From: Streptomyces qinglanensis | GTDB lineage: Bacteria > Actinomycetota > Actinomycetes > Streptomycetales > Streptomycetaceae | Length of the DNA: 64,000 nt | Reading direction: 5' to 3' | Assembly (NCBI RefSeq): GCF_900111245.1 | Contig: NZ_FOGO01000002.1 | Coordinates: 186,001-250,000, forward strand | Shown: piece by piece, positions 52,663-61,109 of the stretch | Layout: every line of letters starts with the position of its first letter | Numbering within the stretch: position 1 is the first letter of the stretch | The notes under the pieces: model-generated | The model's input: only the letters and a program-made list of their open reading frames with translations | Databases searched by the model: none | Told to the model about the DNA's origin: nothing | Made by a program: the position numbers and the translations under genes

Positions 52663-53367
52663 TCAGTCCGGGTCCCGCTTCCGGTCCCGGCCGCGGGGCG
52701 GTCGGCTCGCGGCGCTGCGGCGCAGCTTTCCGGTCAGCGAGGTCGCGGCGGCGGTGAGGAAGACCAGCGTGTAGACGATCTGGAGCAGGATGACGAGCCG
52801 CACGGACTGGCCGTGCGGGGTGATGTCGCCGTAGCTGAGGGTGGCGAGCGTCAGCAGCGCGAAGTACAGCGCGTCCAGCCGGGTGCGCAGGCCGGTGAAC
52901 TCGCCAGGGTGATGGGACATCACGAAGTACGCGGAGGAGAACAGCAGCACGGACAGGCACATCAGCGAGACCAGCGCGACGACCGTGCCGGGCCGGTCGA
53001 AGAGGGCGTCGCGCATGTGTTTGACCAGCAGGACGGCGATGGCCGTCAGCCCGAGGCCGAACACGGTCCAGCTCAGCACCGGCCGTTCCGGGCCCAGGGT
53101 GTGCTCCGGCACCAGGAAGTAGGCCAGGAACAGGGCCGCGGTCACCGGGCCCAGCAGCGGCCACCCGTGGCCGGACCACAGCGGCCGGCGGCCGGAGCCG
53201 CCGCCGGTCGGGGCGCCGGACGGGGCGTCGGACGGGGCGTCGGTCCAGGCGTCGGACGGAGCACTGGACCGCTCGCCGGTGGCCTCGTCCGAGGGCTCGC
53301 CGGACGCCGCGCCCGTCGACCGGTCGGGCGGCTCGTCGGAGGACGGCTCGTCGGAGCGCTGGGCCAT
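52663..53367 (-). CDS. Two-helix K+ channel-like protein with altered filter
   Basis: A 234-residue membrane protein of the ion-channel family (KcsA-like pore). The first ~60 residues are Ser/Pro/Asp-rich low complexity (PSDAPSDAPSGAP). Four hydrophobic segments are seen (LLGPVTAALFLAYFLVP; VLSWTVFGLGLTAIAVLLV; VALVSLMCLSVLLFSSAYFV; VRLVILLQIVYTLVFL), with the pore-filter between the last two: ALLTLATLSYGDITP. The canonical TVGYG is TLSYG here. The stop is one base from the convergent gene's stop. Confidence 0.8.
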   Translation of the reverse strand: MAQRSDEPSSDEPPDRSTGAASGEPSDEATGERSSAPSDAWTDAPSDAPSGAPTGGGSGRRPLWSGHGWPLLGPVTAALFLAYFLVPEHTLGPERPVLSWTVFGLGLTAIAVLLVKHMRDALFDRPGTVVALVSLMCLSVLLFSSAYFVMSHHPGEFTGLRTRLDALYFALLTLATLSYGDITPHGQSVRLVILLQIVYTLVFLTAAATSLTGKLRRSAASRPPRGRDRKRDPD

Positions 53368-53446
53368 GGGGCCATCGTCGGCCCCGACGCCGCCGGGCGC
53401 GCTGTGGAGAGGTCCGGTCGGAGGGCCGGTGGTCCCGGGTGGCGGG

Positions 53447-53950
53447 TCAGCGCGCCGACGACGGCTTCCGGCCGGGGCGGCGGTGCGGCGGGGTGGCGGC
53501 GGCGCGGACCTCCTCGGCGGCTGCGCGGTAGGCGGGCGCCGCGCGGCTGAAGTAGTCGAAGAGGAGGGCCCGCTGCTCGGGTGTGTAGCGCTCCAGCAGT
53601 TCGGTGATGCGGCGGTGGGCGGGCGCGGCGGTCTCCTCCAGCGCGGGGAAGGAGTCGGCGGCCGGCTCGACCCGCAGGCGGCGGCGGTCGGCCGGGTCCG
53701 CAGCGCGGCGGACGTATCCGGCGCTTTCGAGGCGGTCGATCAGCCGGGTGGTGGCGCCCGTGGTCAGCCCGGTGCGGACGGCCAGTTCGCCGGGGGTGAG
53801 CGGACCCTCCACGGAGATCACGCTCAGCGCGTACCACTCGGTGGCCTGCAGTCCCACCGCTTCGGCACCCGCCATGCCGTGCAGCCCGACCGCGTCCAGG
53901 TACTGGCGGAAGACCAGGTGTGCGTCAGTGGACGCGTCGTCGTCGGCCAT
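53447..53950 (-). CDS. MarR-family transcriptional regulator
   Basis: A 167-residue regulator starting MADDDASTDAHLVFRQYLD at the ATG at 53950 with GGGAGGGG upstream. The winged helix is ATEWYALSVISVEGPLTPGELAVRTGLTTGATTRLIDRLESAGYVRRAADPADRRRLRV, a classical MarR pattern with the wing DPADRR. There is no divergent gene; the upstream region has an AT-rich patch and TTCTCT-N21-AGAGAA, a weak candidate dyad (53971-54003). It may control the K+ channel gene or act on distant targets. Confidence 0.9.
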   Translation of the reverse strand: MADDDASTDAHLVFRQYLDAVGLHGMAGAEAVGLQATEWYALSVISVEGPLTPGELAVRTGLTTGATTRLIDRLESAGYVRRAADPADRRRLRVEPAADSFPALEETAAPAHRRITELLERYTPEQRALLFDYFSRAAPAYRAAAEEVRAAATPPHRRPGRKPSSAR

Positions 53951-53970
53951 CGCAGCCAACCCCTCCCGAT

Positions 53971-54003
53971 TTCTCTGCTTCTATGAAGATATCCGCAAGA
54001 GAA
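53971..54003. promoter_or_regulatory. Weak candidate MarR operator region
   Basis: TTCTCT and AGAGAA form an inverted repeat spaced by 21 bp, 20 bp upstream of the marR-like start, in the most AT-rich stretch nearby. The spacing is not that of a standard MarR dyad. Confidence 0.3.
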
Positions 54004-54252
54004 CTTCTGTGTGAGCCTAACCAGTGGGCGGCAGCCGGACCACCCGGGGGAACGCGCGACCGCCGTCACCGAGACGGACGCCGCAAGCGCGCCCGACGAT
54101 GCCCGAAGGCGGCAGGGTGCCCGCACCCCGCACCCCGCGCCTCCGGCGGCGGGACGGCCGGGCCGGGGCCTGGGCCGGACCTGCACCTGGGCCGGACCAA
54201 GGGCAGGGACCGGACCGGGCCCCGGGGCCGAGAGGCGGCGCCCGGCGGGCGG

Positions 54253-55203
54253 TCAGGGTGCCAGCACGTCCAGTTCGGCCATCGCGTCCTCGGTGATGGT
54301 GCGCATCACGCTCTCCGCGCGGGCACCGTCCCCCTCCCGGACCGCTTCCGCGACCTGGACATGCAGGGTGACAGCCTCCTGGCGGGGGTCGCTGAACATC
54401 ACCTCGTGCCGGGTGCGGCCGGTGAGGACGGCCGCGACGACATCGCCGAGCCGCGCGAACATCTCGTTGCGGGAGGCCCGCAGCACGGCGCGGTGGAAGG
54501 CGATGTCGTGCACCAGGTAGTTGTCGAGCTGCCGCCCGCGCGAGGTGGCGACCATGCCCAGCGCGTGCTCGGTCAGCGCGGCGCACTCCTCCGGAGTGGC
54601 CTGCTCGGCGGCGAGGCGGGCCGCGACCGGCTCGACGGCGGACCGCAGCACCGTGAGGGAGCGCAACTGGCGCCCCTGGTCGGCACCGGCCAGCCGCCAG
54701 GTGATCACCTGCGGGTCGTAGACGTTCCACTGCTCGGTCGGCAGCACCGTGACCCCGACCCTGCGGCGCGACTCGACCAGGTGCATGGACTCCAGCACCC
54801 GCACCGCCTCGCGCGCCACCGTGCGGGAGACCTCGTAGCGGGCGGCCAGCTCCTCGGTGAGCAGCACCGTGCCGGGCGGGTACGCACCGGCCGTGATCGC
54901 CGGGCCGAGCGAGGCGAGCATCCGCGCGTGCAGCCCGCGCTCGCGGCGCACCCCCCGACCGCGCTTCGCACCGTCCGCGCCCACGGCATCGTCCGGGCCC
55001 GCAGCGTCTGACCCATCCGCACCGTCCGGTCCGTCCGGTCCGTCCGGTCCGTCCGCACCGTCTGCCCCATCCGCGCCGTCCGGTCCATCCGCGCCGTCCC
55101 CGCGGTCCGGGCCCGGCGCGGCGTGCGTGGTGTCCGCGGCCGCCGCGCGGTGCGGGCCCACCGGACCGTTCTCCCGGTCGGCGCCGTCGTCCTGGCTGGT
55201 CAT
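54253..55203 (-). CDS. gntR: GntR (FadR-subfamily) gluconate-type repressor
   Basis: A 316-residue regulator that, by context, represses gluconate catabolism. The DNA-binding domain is at about residues 88-155 (LHARMLASLGPAITAGAYPPGTVLLTEELAARYEVSRTVAREAVRVLESMHLVESRRRVG), followed by the helical FCD ligand domain (SLTVLRSAVEPVAARLAAEQATPEE ... LVHDIAFHRAVLRASRNEMF, with metal-site D/H). The first ~80 residues are an unusual GADGPDGADGADGPDGPDG low-complexity arm coded by repeats. It is divergent from gntK-gntP. Gluconate (or 6-phosphogluconate) is the likely effector. Confidence 0.9.
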   Translation of the reverse strand: MTSQDDGADRENGPVGPHRAAAADTTHAAPGPDRGDGADGPDGADGADGADGPDGPDGPDGADGSDAAGPDDAVGADGAKRGRGVRRERGLHARMLASLGPAITAGAYPPGTVLLTEELAARYEVSRTVAREAVRVLESMHLVESRRRVGVTVLPTEQWNVYDPQVITWRLAGADQGRQLRSLTVLRSAVEPVAARLAAEQATPEECAALTEHALGMVATSRGRQLDNYLVHDIAFHRAVLRASRNEMFARLGDVVAAVLTGRTRHEVMFSDPRQEAVTLHVQVAEAVREGDGARAESVMRTITEDAMAELDVLAP

Positions 55204-55385
55204 GCCTCTCCCGACTCGTCTCCACCCCTCCCCGTGCGCTCGGCGAGCACTCGGGACGCTCAGCCTACGTGCTTCTCGTCACGGCAAATAAGTATGACTA
55301 CATCGCTTCCAGCTATTGAATACATGTGACCTATGGGGTTGAGTGTCCTGCGCGCCGAGCGAGGTCGACGAGGACGGTGAGAGCG
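55204..55385. promoter_or_regulatory. gntR / gntK divergent control region
   Basis: A 180-bp divergent region with an unusually AT-rich core (about 55281-55335: AAATAAGTATGACTAC and TATTGAATACATG). This is where GntR should bind, but I could not fix a convincing dyad. Both gntR and gntKP promoters must lie here. Confidence 0.5.
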
Positions 55386-56045
55386 GTGCGGAGTAAGAGG
55401 TCCGAGCAGGACCCGGGGCTCGACCCGGTGGCCGACGCGGCGCCCGGACCGGCGGTGGAGCCGGTCGAGGAGCAGCCCGGGCCGGCGACCGACCCGGCGG
55501 CGAAACCCGCCGCCGGCGCCGTGGTCGTCGTCATGGGAGTGGCGGGCACCGGCAAGACCACCGTGGGGCGCCTGCTCGCCGACGCGCTCGACGTGCCCTA
55601 CGCCGAGGCCGACGCCTTCCACCCGCCCGCCAACGTCGCCAAGATGTCCGCCGGAACCCCGCTCGACGACGCCGACCGGGCGCCCTGGCTCGACGCCATC
55701 GGCGCCTGGGCGCACCGCCACCAGGCGCACGGCGGGGTCGTGAGCTGCTCGGCGCTCAAGCGCGGCTACCGCGACCGGCTGCGGGCTGCGGCACCCGGTG
55801 TCGTCTTCCTGCATCTGACCGGCGACCGCGCGCTGATCGCCGAGCGGATGGCCGGGCGGTCGGACCACTTCATGCCGGTCACACTCCTGGACTCGCAGTT
55901 CGCCACGCTCGAACCGCTGGCACCGGACGAGCCGGGCGCCGCCGTCGACGTCGCGCCGGGACCCCCCGCGGTCACCCGGCACGCCCTGGCGGCGCTGGGC
56001 CGCCTCTCCCCCGCTCATACCGACCAGTTGGTCAGCAACCCCTGA
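55386..56045 (+). CDS. gntK: Gluconokinase
   Basis: Phosphorylates D-gluconate to 6-phosphogluconate with ATP. The kinase core starts VVVMGVAGTGKTTVGRLLADALDV (Walker A) with family marks AFHPPANVAKMSAGTPLDDADRAPWL, SCSALKRGYRDRLR and FLHLTGDRALIAERMAGR. The core is about 165 residues, like E. coli GntK, but an N-terminal extension of ~50 residues rich in P, A and E precedes it. The start is uncertain: GTG at 55386 (chosen), 55377 or 55326. gntP follows 54 bp downstream. Confidence 0.92.
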   Translation: MRSKRSEQDPGLDPVADAAPGPAVEPVEEQPGPATDPAAKPAAGAVVVVMGVAGTGKTTVGRLLADALDVPYAEADAFHPPANVAKMSAGTPLDDADRAPWLDAIGAWAHRHQAHGGVVSCSALKRGYRDRLRAAAPGVVFLHLTGDRALIAERMAGRSDHFMPVTLLDSQFATLEPLAPDEPGAAVDVAPGPPAVTRHALAALGRLSPAHTDQLVSNP

Positions 56046-56099
56046 CCCGTTCCCGATCCGCTCCCGTCACACATCACCATCCACGAAGAAGGTAGAGCC

Positions 56100-57503
56100 G
56101 TGCGCCATCTCAGTGCCGAGATGCTGGCCGCGGGGTCGCAGCAACCGGACCCCATCACCTCCGCCGGCAACGTCCAGTTGGGGATCGCCGCCCTCGTCGG
56201 CATCGCCGTCATCGTCGTCCTCATCACCCGGTTCAAGCTGCACGCCTTCCTGGCGCTGACCGTCGGCACCCTCGCGCTGGGCGCCGCGGCCGCCGCGCCG
56301 CTCGACAAGGTGATAGCCAGCTTCAGCACCGGCCTCGGGGACACCGTCTCCGGCGTCGGCGTGCTCATCGCGCTGGGCGCCATCCTCGGCAAACTGCTCG
56401 CCGACTCCGGCGGTGCCGACCAGATCGTGGACACGATCCTGGCCAGGGCGAGCAGGCGCAGCATCCCGTGGGCGATGGCGCTGATCGCGGGCATCGTCGG
56501 GCTGCCGATGTTCTTCGAGGTCGGGCTGGTACTGCTGATCCCGGTGGTGCTGCTGGTGGCCAAGCGCGGCAACTACTCGGTGATGCGCGTCGGCATCCCC
56601 GCGCTCGCCGGACTGTCGGTGATGCACGGGCTGGTGCCCCCGCACCCCGGCCCGCTCGTCGCCATCGACGCGATGGACGCCAACCTGGGCGTGACGCTGG
56701 CCCTCGGCCTCGTCGTCGGCATCCCCACCCTGATCGTGGCCGGTCCGCTGTTCGGCAAGGTGGCCGCACGCTGGGTCGAGACCACACCACCCGAAGGAGT
56801 CGTGCCCGAGCGGGCCGACGCCGAACTGGACCGGCGGCCCGGCTTCGGCGGCACGCTGGCCACGGTGCTGCTGCCCGTCGTGCTGATGCTCGCCAAGGCG
56901 CTCGCCGACATCGTCGTCGACGACCCCGAGGACACCGTGCAGCGGGTCATGGACGTGATCGGCGACCCGATGACGGCACTCCTGGTGGCGGTACTGGTCG
57001 CGATGTTCACCCTGGGACGCCCCGCGGGCTTCACCAAGGACCGGATGTCCTCCACCGTGGCGAGTTCGCTCGGCCCGATCGCGGGCATCCTGCTGATCGT
57101 CGGCGCGGGCGGCGGCTTCAAGCAGACCCTGGTGGACGTCGGCATCGGGCAGATGATCCTGGACCTGTCCGAGAACTGGTCGATCCCGGCACTGCTGCTC
57201 GGCTGGCTCATCGCCGTCTGCATCCGGCTGGCGACCGGCTCCGCGACCGTGGCCACCGTCTCGGCGGCCGGGCTCGTCGGCCCCCTCACCGCCGACATGT
57301 CCACGCCCCAGACCGCACTGGTCGTGCTCGCGGTCGGCGCCGGCTCGCTCTTCTTCAGCCACGTCAACGACGCCGGGTTCTGGCTGGTCAAGGAGTACTT
57401 CGGGATGAACGTCGGGCAGACCCTGAAGTCCTGGTCGGTGATGGAGACGATCATCTCCGTCGTCGGACTGGTGCTGTTGCTGCTGCTCTCGCTGGTGCTC
57501 TAG
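56100..57503 (+). CDS. gntP: Gluconate:H+ symporter (GntP family)
   Basis: A 467-residue inner-membrane permease of 12 or more helices. The GTG at 56100 is supported by AAGGTAGAG upstream. Family marks are GVGVLIALGAILGKLLADSGGADQIVDTIL, GLPMFFEVGLVLLIPVVLLVAKR, PHPGPLVAIDAM, and LATGSATVATVSAAGLVGPL. It imports gluconate for the gluconokinase encoded upstream. The last segment FSHVNDAGFWLVKEYFGMNVGQTLKSW is a family hallmark. Confidence 0.96.
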   Translation: MRHLSAEMLAAGSQQPDPITSAGNVQLGIAALVGIAVIVVLITRFKLHAFLALTVGTLALGAAAAAPLDKVIASFSTGLGDTVSGVGVLIALGAILGKLLADSGGADQIVDTILARASRRSIPWAMALIAGIVGLPMFFEVGLVLLIPVVLLVAKRGNYSVMRVGIPALAGLSVMHGLVPPHPGPLVAIDAMDANLGVTLALGLVVGIPTLIVAGPLFGKVAARWVETTPPEGVVPERADAELDRRPGFGGTLATVLLPVVLMLAKALADIVVDDPEDTVQRVMDVIGDPMTALLVAVLVAMFTLGRPAGFTKDRMSSTVASSLGPIAGILLIVGAGGGFKQTLVDVGIGQMILDLSENWSIPALLLGWLIAVCIRLATGSATVATVSAAGLVGPLTADMSTPQTALVVLAVGAGSLFFSHVNDAGFWLVKEYFGMNVGQTLKSWSVMETIISVVGLVLLLLLSLVL

Positions 57504-57593
57504 ACGATGTCTGATCAGCGGGACCCGGGCGGCCCGGCACCCTCGGCTCGCTCCTCATGCGGGCCCGAGAGGTAGAAGACAGCTCCACAACTC

Positions 57594-58514
57594 CTAGGCC
57601 CCTGCCTCCGGTCCGCCCGCCCCACCCGGCTCGTCCCGTGCCGTCTCGGCGGCGCAGGTGACGAACGCGCGGACCGAGCCGGTCTCGTTGGTCTCCAGCC
57701 ATACCGGGGCCCAGCGCACGGGTGGGGCGTCACCGAGGGGGACGTAGGTGACGCCGGGACGGGGGTAGAAGCGGGCGGCGTGCTCTCCGACGGGGAAGAC
57801 GCCCTGCCGGGAGGCGACGAGAGCGAGGATCTCCGAGAAGGTGCCGCCCTGCGGGCCCTGTCGTACCGGCCGTCCGGCCGGGGTGGCGGCGGGTACGCGG
57901 TAGAGCCGGGACTCCTCGGGGAGCGTGTCGGGCAACCGGATGACCGGGTAGTCGCCGAACACCTCGCGGGTCACCTGGGTGCGGCCGGCCAGACGGTGGC
58001 CGTGGGGGAGGGCGAGCACCTGCGGTTCGGACAGCAGCACCGGGCCCACCCGTACTCCGCGCACCGGCAGCGCGGTGATCAGCACGTCCACGGACCCGTC
58101 GAAGACCCGTTCGCACGCATCGTGGACCTGCGCCTCGTGGATCCGCACCTCGCAGTCGGGGTGCCGGGTTCCGAACAGGGCCGCCGCCTTGAGCAGAAGC
58201 TGGCCCGCGGCCGCCCCGACGAACGCGACCCGCAGCGTTCCCCGGACCTGCCGCCCGGCCTCCATGGCGCCACGCACAGCGGCGTCCATGCCCCGGACGT
58301 GGGGTTCGAGGTCGGCGACCAGACGCGCCCCGATCGCGGTCAGGGTGACGACCCTGCTCGTGCGGGTGAACAGGGCCGTTCCCAGGCGGCGCTCCACACT
58401 CTTCACCGTCCGGCTGACCTGGCTGGTGGTCAGCCGCAAGCGTTCGGCGGTGCGGCCGAAATGCAGCTCTTGGGCGAGGGTCAGAAGCACCTCCGCCTCG
58501 ATCCGTTCCAGCAC
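57594..58514 (-). CDS. LysR-family transcriptional regulator
   Basis: A 306-residue LysR regulator. The GTG at 58514 (VLERIEAEVLLTLAQELHFGRTAERL) is preferred because GGGGGG lies 4 bp upstream and homologues begin there; ATG at 58526 or 58529 is possible. The helix-turn-helix is LHFGRTAERLRLTTSQVSRTVKSVERRLGTALFTRTSR. The effector domain follows (GTLRVAFVGAAAGQLLLKAAALF), with a flexible alanine/proline-rich C-terminus. It lies between gntP and a divergent DHFR-family gene, which is its possible target. Confidence 0.93.
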   Translation of the reverse strand: MLERIEAEVLLTLAQELHFGRTAERLRLTTSQVSRTVKSVERRLGTALFTRTSRVVTLTAIGARLVADLEPHVRGMDAAVRGAMEAGRQVRGTLRVAFVGAAAGQLLLKAAALFGTRHPDCEVRIHEAQVHDACERVFDGSVDVLITALPVRGVRVGPVLLSEPQVLALPHGHRLAGRTQVTREVFGDYPVIRLPDTLPEESRLYRVPAATPAGRPVRQGPQGGTFSEILALVASRQGVFPVGEHAARFYPRPGVTYVPLGDAPPVRWAPVWLETNETGSVRAFVTCAAETARDEPGGAGGPEAGA

Positions 58515-58610
58515 GTGGCCCCCCATCATTGCGCCGGGAGCAACGATCGTATCCGCTTTCGTCCTTGATGCCCTGCTCGCGCCGGTGAAACGTGGTCTCC
58601 GACACCGATC

Positions 58611-58655
58611 ACCGAGGCCGCCGAGGCCGCCGAGGCCGCCGAGGCCGCCGAGAGC
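58611..58655. repeat. 9-bp tandem repeat (CCGAGGCCG)
   Basis: Four to five copies of period 9 just upstream of the DHFR-family gene's ribosome site, in the lysR/DHFR divergent region. It may affect promoter spacing. Confidence 0.85.
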
Positions 58656-58666
58656 AAGGAGAGCGA

Positions 58667-59218
58667 ATGACGCACCGCAGGATCGTGACCGGACTGTTCA
58701 TCTCGGCCGACGGCGTGGTCGGCACCCCGGAGCAGTGGACCTTCCCGCACATGACGGATGAGGTCGGCGAAGTCATCGGCGGGCTGATCGCGGGGGCCGA
58801 CACCATGCTGCTGGGCCGCACCACCTACGAGGAGTTCGCGGCCCACTGGTCGCAGCAGACCGGGCCGATGGCCGACGCCTTCAACGGGATGCGCAAGCTG
58901 GTGGCGTCCCAGACCCTCACCACGGCCGGCTGGGAGAACAGCGAGATCCTGGACGGCGATCTCGTTCAGCGCCTCACCGAGCTGAAGAGCACCCCGGGCC
59001 GGAACATCAACACCTCGGGCAGCATCTCCGTGGTCCGCACCCTCCTGGCCGCGGGCCTCCTCGACGACCTCCACCTGATGGTCTTCCCGCTCGTCCTCGG
59101 CACCGGCACCCGCCTCTTCCCCGACGAAGGCAAGCGGGTCGAGATGACCCTGGCCGGCACGCGCACATTCGACTCGGGCGTCGTCCACCTGCACTACCGG
59201 GTGGACCCGCCGCACTGA
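58667..59218 (+). CDS. Dihydrofolate reductase-family (RibD C-terminal-like) protein
   Basis: A 183-residue protein of the DHFR/RibD superfamily. The ATG at 58667 has AAGGAG 6 bp upstream. The NADPH-fold opening is IVTGLFISADGVVGTPEQWTFP, with AGADTMLLGRTTYEEFAAHW and NINTSGSISVVRTLLAAGLLDDLHLMVFPLVLGTGTRLFP, typical of the group (YyaP/YqjY). It is probably an NAD(P)H reductase; the substrate is unknown. It is divergent from the LysR gene, so control by it is likely. Confidence 0.88.
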   Translation: MTHRRIVTGLFISADGVVGTPEQWTFPHMTDEVGEVIGGLIAGADTMLLGRTTYEEFAAHWSQQTGPMADAFNGMRKLVASQTLTTAGWENSEILDGDLVQRLTELKSTPGRNINTSGSISVVRTLLAAGLLDDLHLMVFPLVLGTGTRLFPDEGKRVEMTLAGTRTFDSGVVHLHYRVDPPH

Positions 59219-59229
59219 GCACGGAGCGA

Positions 59230-59290
59230 ACGGAGACGAAGGGAGACGAAGGGAGACGAGGGGAGACGAGGGGAGACGAGGGGACGGAGG
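59230..59290. repeat. 10-bp tandem repeat (GGGAGACGAG)
   Basis: Five near-identical copies with period 10 follow the DHFR-family stop codon (first copies GGAGACGAAG). An 8-bp GCGATTCC array (59327-59360) lies just beyond. Neither is coding. Confidence 0.9.
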
Positions 59291-59326
59291 ACAGCCCGGC
59301 ACCGTCTCCTCCCCCTCCCCGCCCTG

Positions 59327-59360
59327 CGATTCCGCGATTCCGCGATTCCGCGATTCCGCG
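59327..59360. repeat. 8-bp tandem repeat (GCGATTCC)
   Basis: Four to five copies between the DHFR-family gene and the DUF998 gene. It is intergenic and slippage-prone. Confidence 0.85.
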
Positions 59361-59505
59361 ATGACCTTCGCCACCCGGTTCCGCGATGACTTCGCGCCCT
59401 CCCGCAGGTCATCTCCTCGAGCACGCGGCTCACCCGAGTACCTGGAGTGCCGCAGGCCCGCACCACTGCACACCTCGCACCGCCTCAGCCCGGAAGGACG
59501 AGTTC

Positions 59506-60183
59506 ATGTCCCATACACTCCAGCCGCAGCCGACCACCGCCGTCCCCGCGACGGCCCGCCCCGCCCCCCGCCTGCTGCTCACCGGCGGCATCGTGGCGGG
59601 CCCCCTCTTCCTGCTCACGGGGTTCGTCCAGGGCGTGCTCCGGGACGGGTTCGACTTCTCCCGCAACGCACTCAGCCAGCTCAGCCTGGGCGACCTGGGC
59701 TGGATCCAGGTCCTCGCCTTCCTGCTCACCGGCGGCCTGGTCGTCGCGGGGGCGGCCGGGACACACCACGTACTGCGCGGCCGCACCGGCGGCGTCTGGG
59801 CGCCGCGCCTGCTCGGCGTCTTCGGCCTCTCGTTCGTGTGCGCGGCCTTCTTCAGCGCCGACCCCGGTGCCGGGTTCCCGGCCGGAGCACCCGAGGCCCG
59901 GGTCACCTCGCTGAGCACACACGGGGTCCTCCACCTGGTCACCGGCATGGTCGGCTACCTGGCGCTGTGCGCCGCGTTCCTCGTACTGGCCCGGTCCTTC
60001 GCCGCCGACGGCGAACGCAGGTGGGCACTCGCCTCCCGCCTTGTCCCGGTGGCCGTCCTGGCCGGGTTCGCCGCCTCCTCCGCCAGCGTGGCGGCCTTCA
60101 CGATCGGCGCCGGGCTCGGCCTCCTCTGGCTCACCGTCCTCATGCTCCACCTGAACCGTTCCACCGGCACCAGACCGATGTGA
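59506..60183 (+). CDS. DUF998 membrane protein
   Basis: A 225-residue six-helix protein matching the DUF998 family. The ATG at 59506 has GGAAGG 9 bp upstream. Family marks include LLTGGIVAGPLFLLTGFVQGVLRDGFDFSRNALSQLSLGDLGWIQ (helix 1 and loop), HGVLHLVTGMVGYLALCAAF, and FTIGAGLGLLWLTVLMLHLN. Function is unknown; an integral-membrane role only can be stated. It stands alone, convergent with the response-regulator gene. Confidence 0.9.
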   Translation: MSHTLQPQPTTAVPATARPAPRLLLTGGIVAGPLFLLTGFVQGVLRDGFDFSRNALSQLSLGDLGWIQVLAFLLTGGLVVAGAAGTHHVLRGRTGGVWAPRLLGVFGLSFVCAAFFSADPGAGFPAGAPEARVTSLSTHGVLHLVTGMVGYLALCAAFLVLARSFAADGERRWALASRLVPVAVLAGFAASSASVAAFTIGAGLGLLWLTVLMLHLNRSTGTRPM

Positions 60184-60320
60184 CCCACGCACCGCCGGGA
60201 GAGGCCGGCCGGACCGCACAGCCCGAAGGGCTCCGCCGACTGCTGCGCTTCGCTCGCGGAGACGTACGGGCTTCGGTCGCGGAAGGGCGAGTCCCTCCCG
60301 CCGTCGCCGTCGCCGTCGCC

Positions 60321-60363
<43 letters not shown>

Positions 60364-60431
60364 TCTGCGACGAAGCCCCGTCTGTCCGCTGCGGCTCCGG
60401 TCCGTACCGGGCCCGCCCGGGAGGGCGCCCC

Positions 60432-61109
60432 TCACCGCGGGGCGCCCTCCCGGGCTTCCAGATAGCGGAGCACCGCCCGGACCCGGCGGTGGGCGGCGGT
60501 CGTCCGCGGGAGGTCCAGCTTCTCGAAGATCGTGGCCGTGTGCTTCTCGACCGCCCGCTGCGAGATCCCCATCCGGGCGCCGATGGCCGCGTTGGTGAGC
60601 CCGGCGGCCATGTGGGAGAGGGTCTCGTGCTCGCGCGGGGTGAGCGCGTCCAGAGCGGGACGGGCGCCCAGCAGCCGGGAGACGACATCCGGGTCGAGCG
60701 CGGTACCGCCGTCGACCACCCGGTGGAGCGCCTCGACGAAGTCGTCGACGTCCAGCACCCGGTCCTTGAGGAGGTACCCGATGCCCGCCGGGCCGTCGGC
60801 GAGCAGTGTGTGCGCGTAGCTGGTCTCGATGTACTGCGAGAACAGCAGGATGCCCAGCCGGGGATGCCGACGGCGCAGCTCCGCGGCCGCGCGCAGCCCC
60901 TCGTCGCGCTGTGTGGGCGGCATCCGGATGTCGGCCACCACGGCGTCCGGGAGCGTACGGTCCACGGCCGCCAGCAGGGCCGCCGGATCACCCACCGCGG
61001 CGGCCACTTCCAGCCCCCGGTCGGTGAGCAGGCCCACCAACCCCTCCCGCACCACGACCGCGTCCTCGGCGATCACCAGCCGGAGTGCCGGACCTGTCCG
61101 GTTCGTCAC
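60432..61109 (-). CDS. LuxR/NarL-type response regulator
   Basis: A 225-residue two-component response regulator. The receiver domain has RLVIAEDAVVVREGL (DD-region ED), the phosphorylation aspartate in PDAVVADIRMPP, and GIGYLLKDRV (K). The output is a LuxR/NarL helix-turn-helix near the C-terminus (LTPREHETLSHMAAGLTNAAIGARMGISQRAVEKHTATIFEKLDLP). The start overlaps the histidine-kinase stop by 4 bases. It forms an operon with the kinase and probably regulates the ABC genes nearby. Confidence 0.95.
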   Translation of the reverse strand: MTNRTGPALRLVIAEDAVVVREGLVGLLTDRGLEVAAAVGDPAALLAAVDRTLPDAVVADIRMPPTQRDEGLRAAAELRRRHPRLGILLFSQYIETSYAHTLLADGPAGIGYLLKDRVLDVDDFVEALHRVVDGGTALDPDVVSRLLGARPALDALTPREHETLSHMAAGLTNAAIGARMGISQRAVEKHTATIFEKLDLPRTTAAHRRVRAVLRYLEAREGAPR

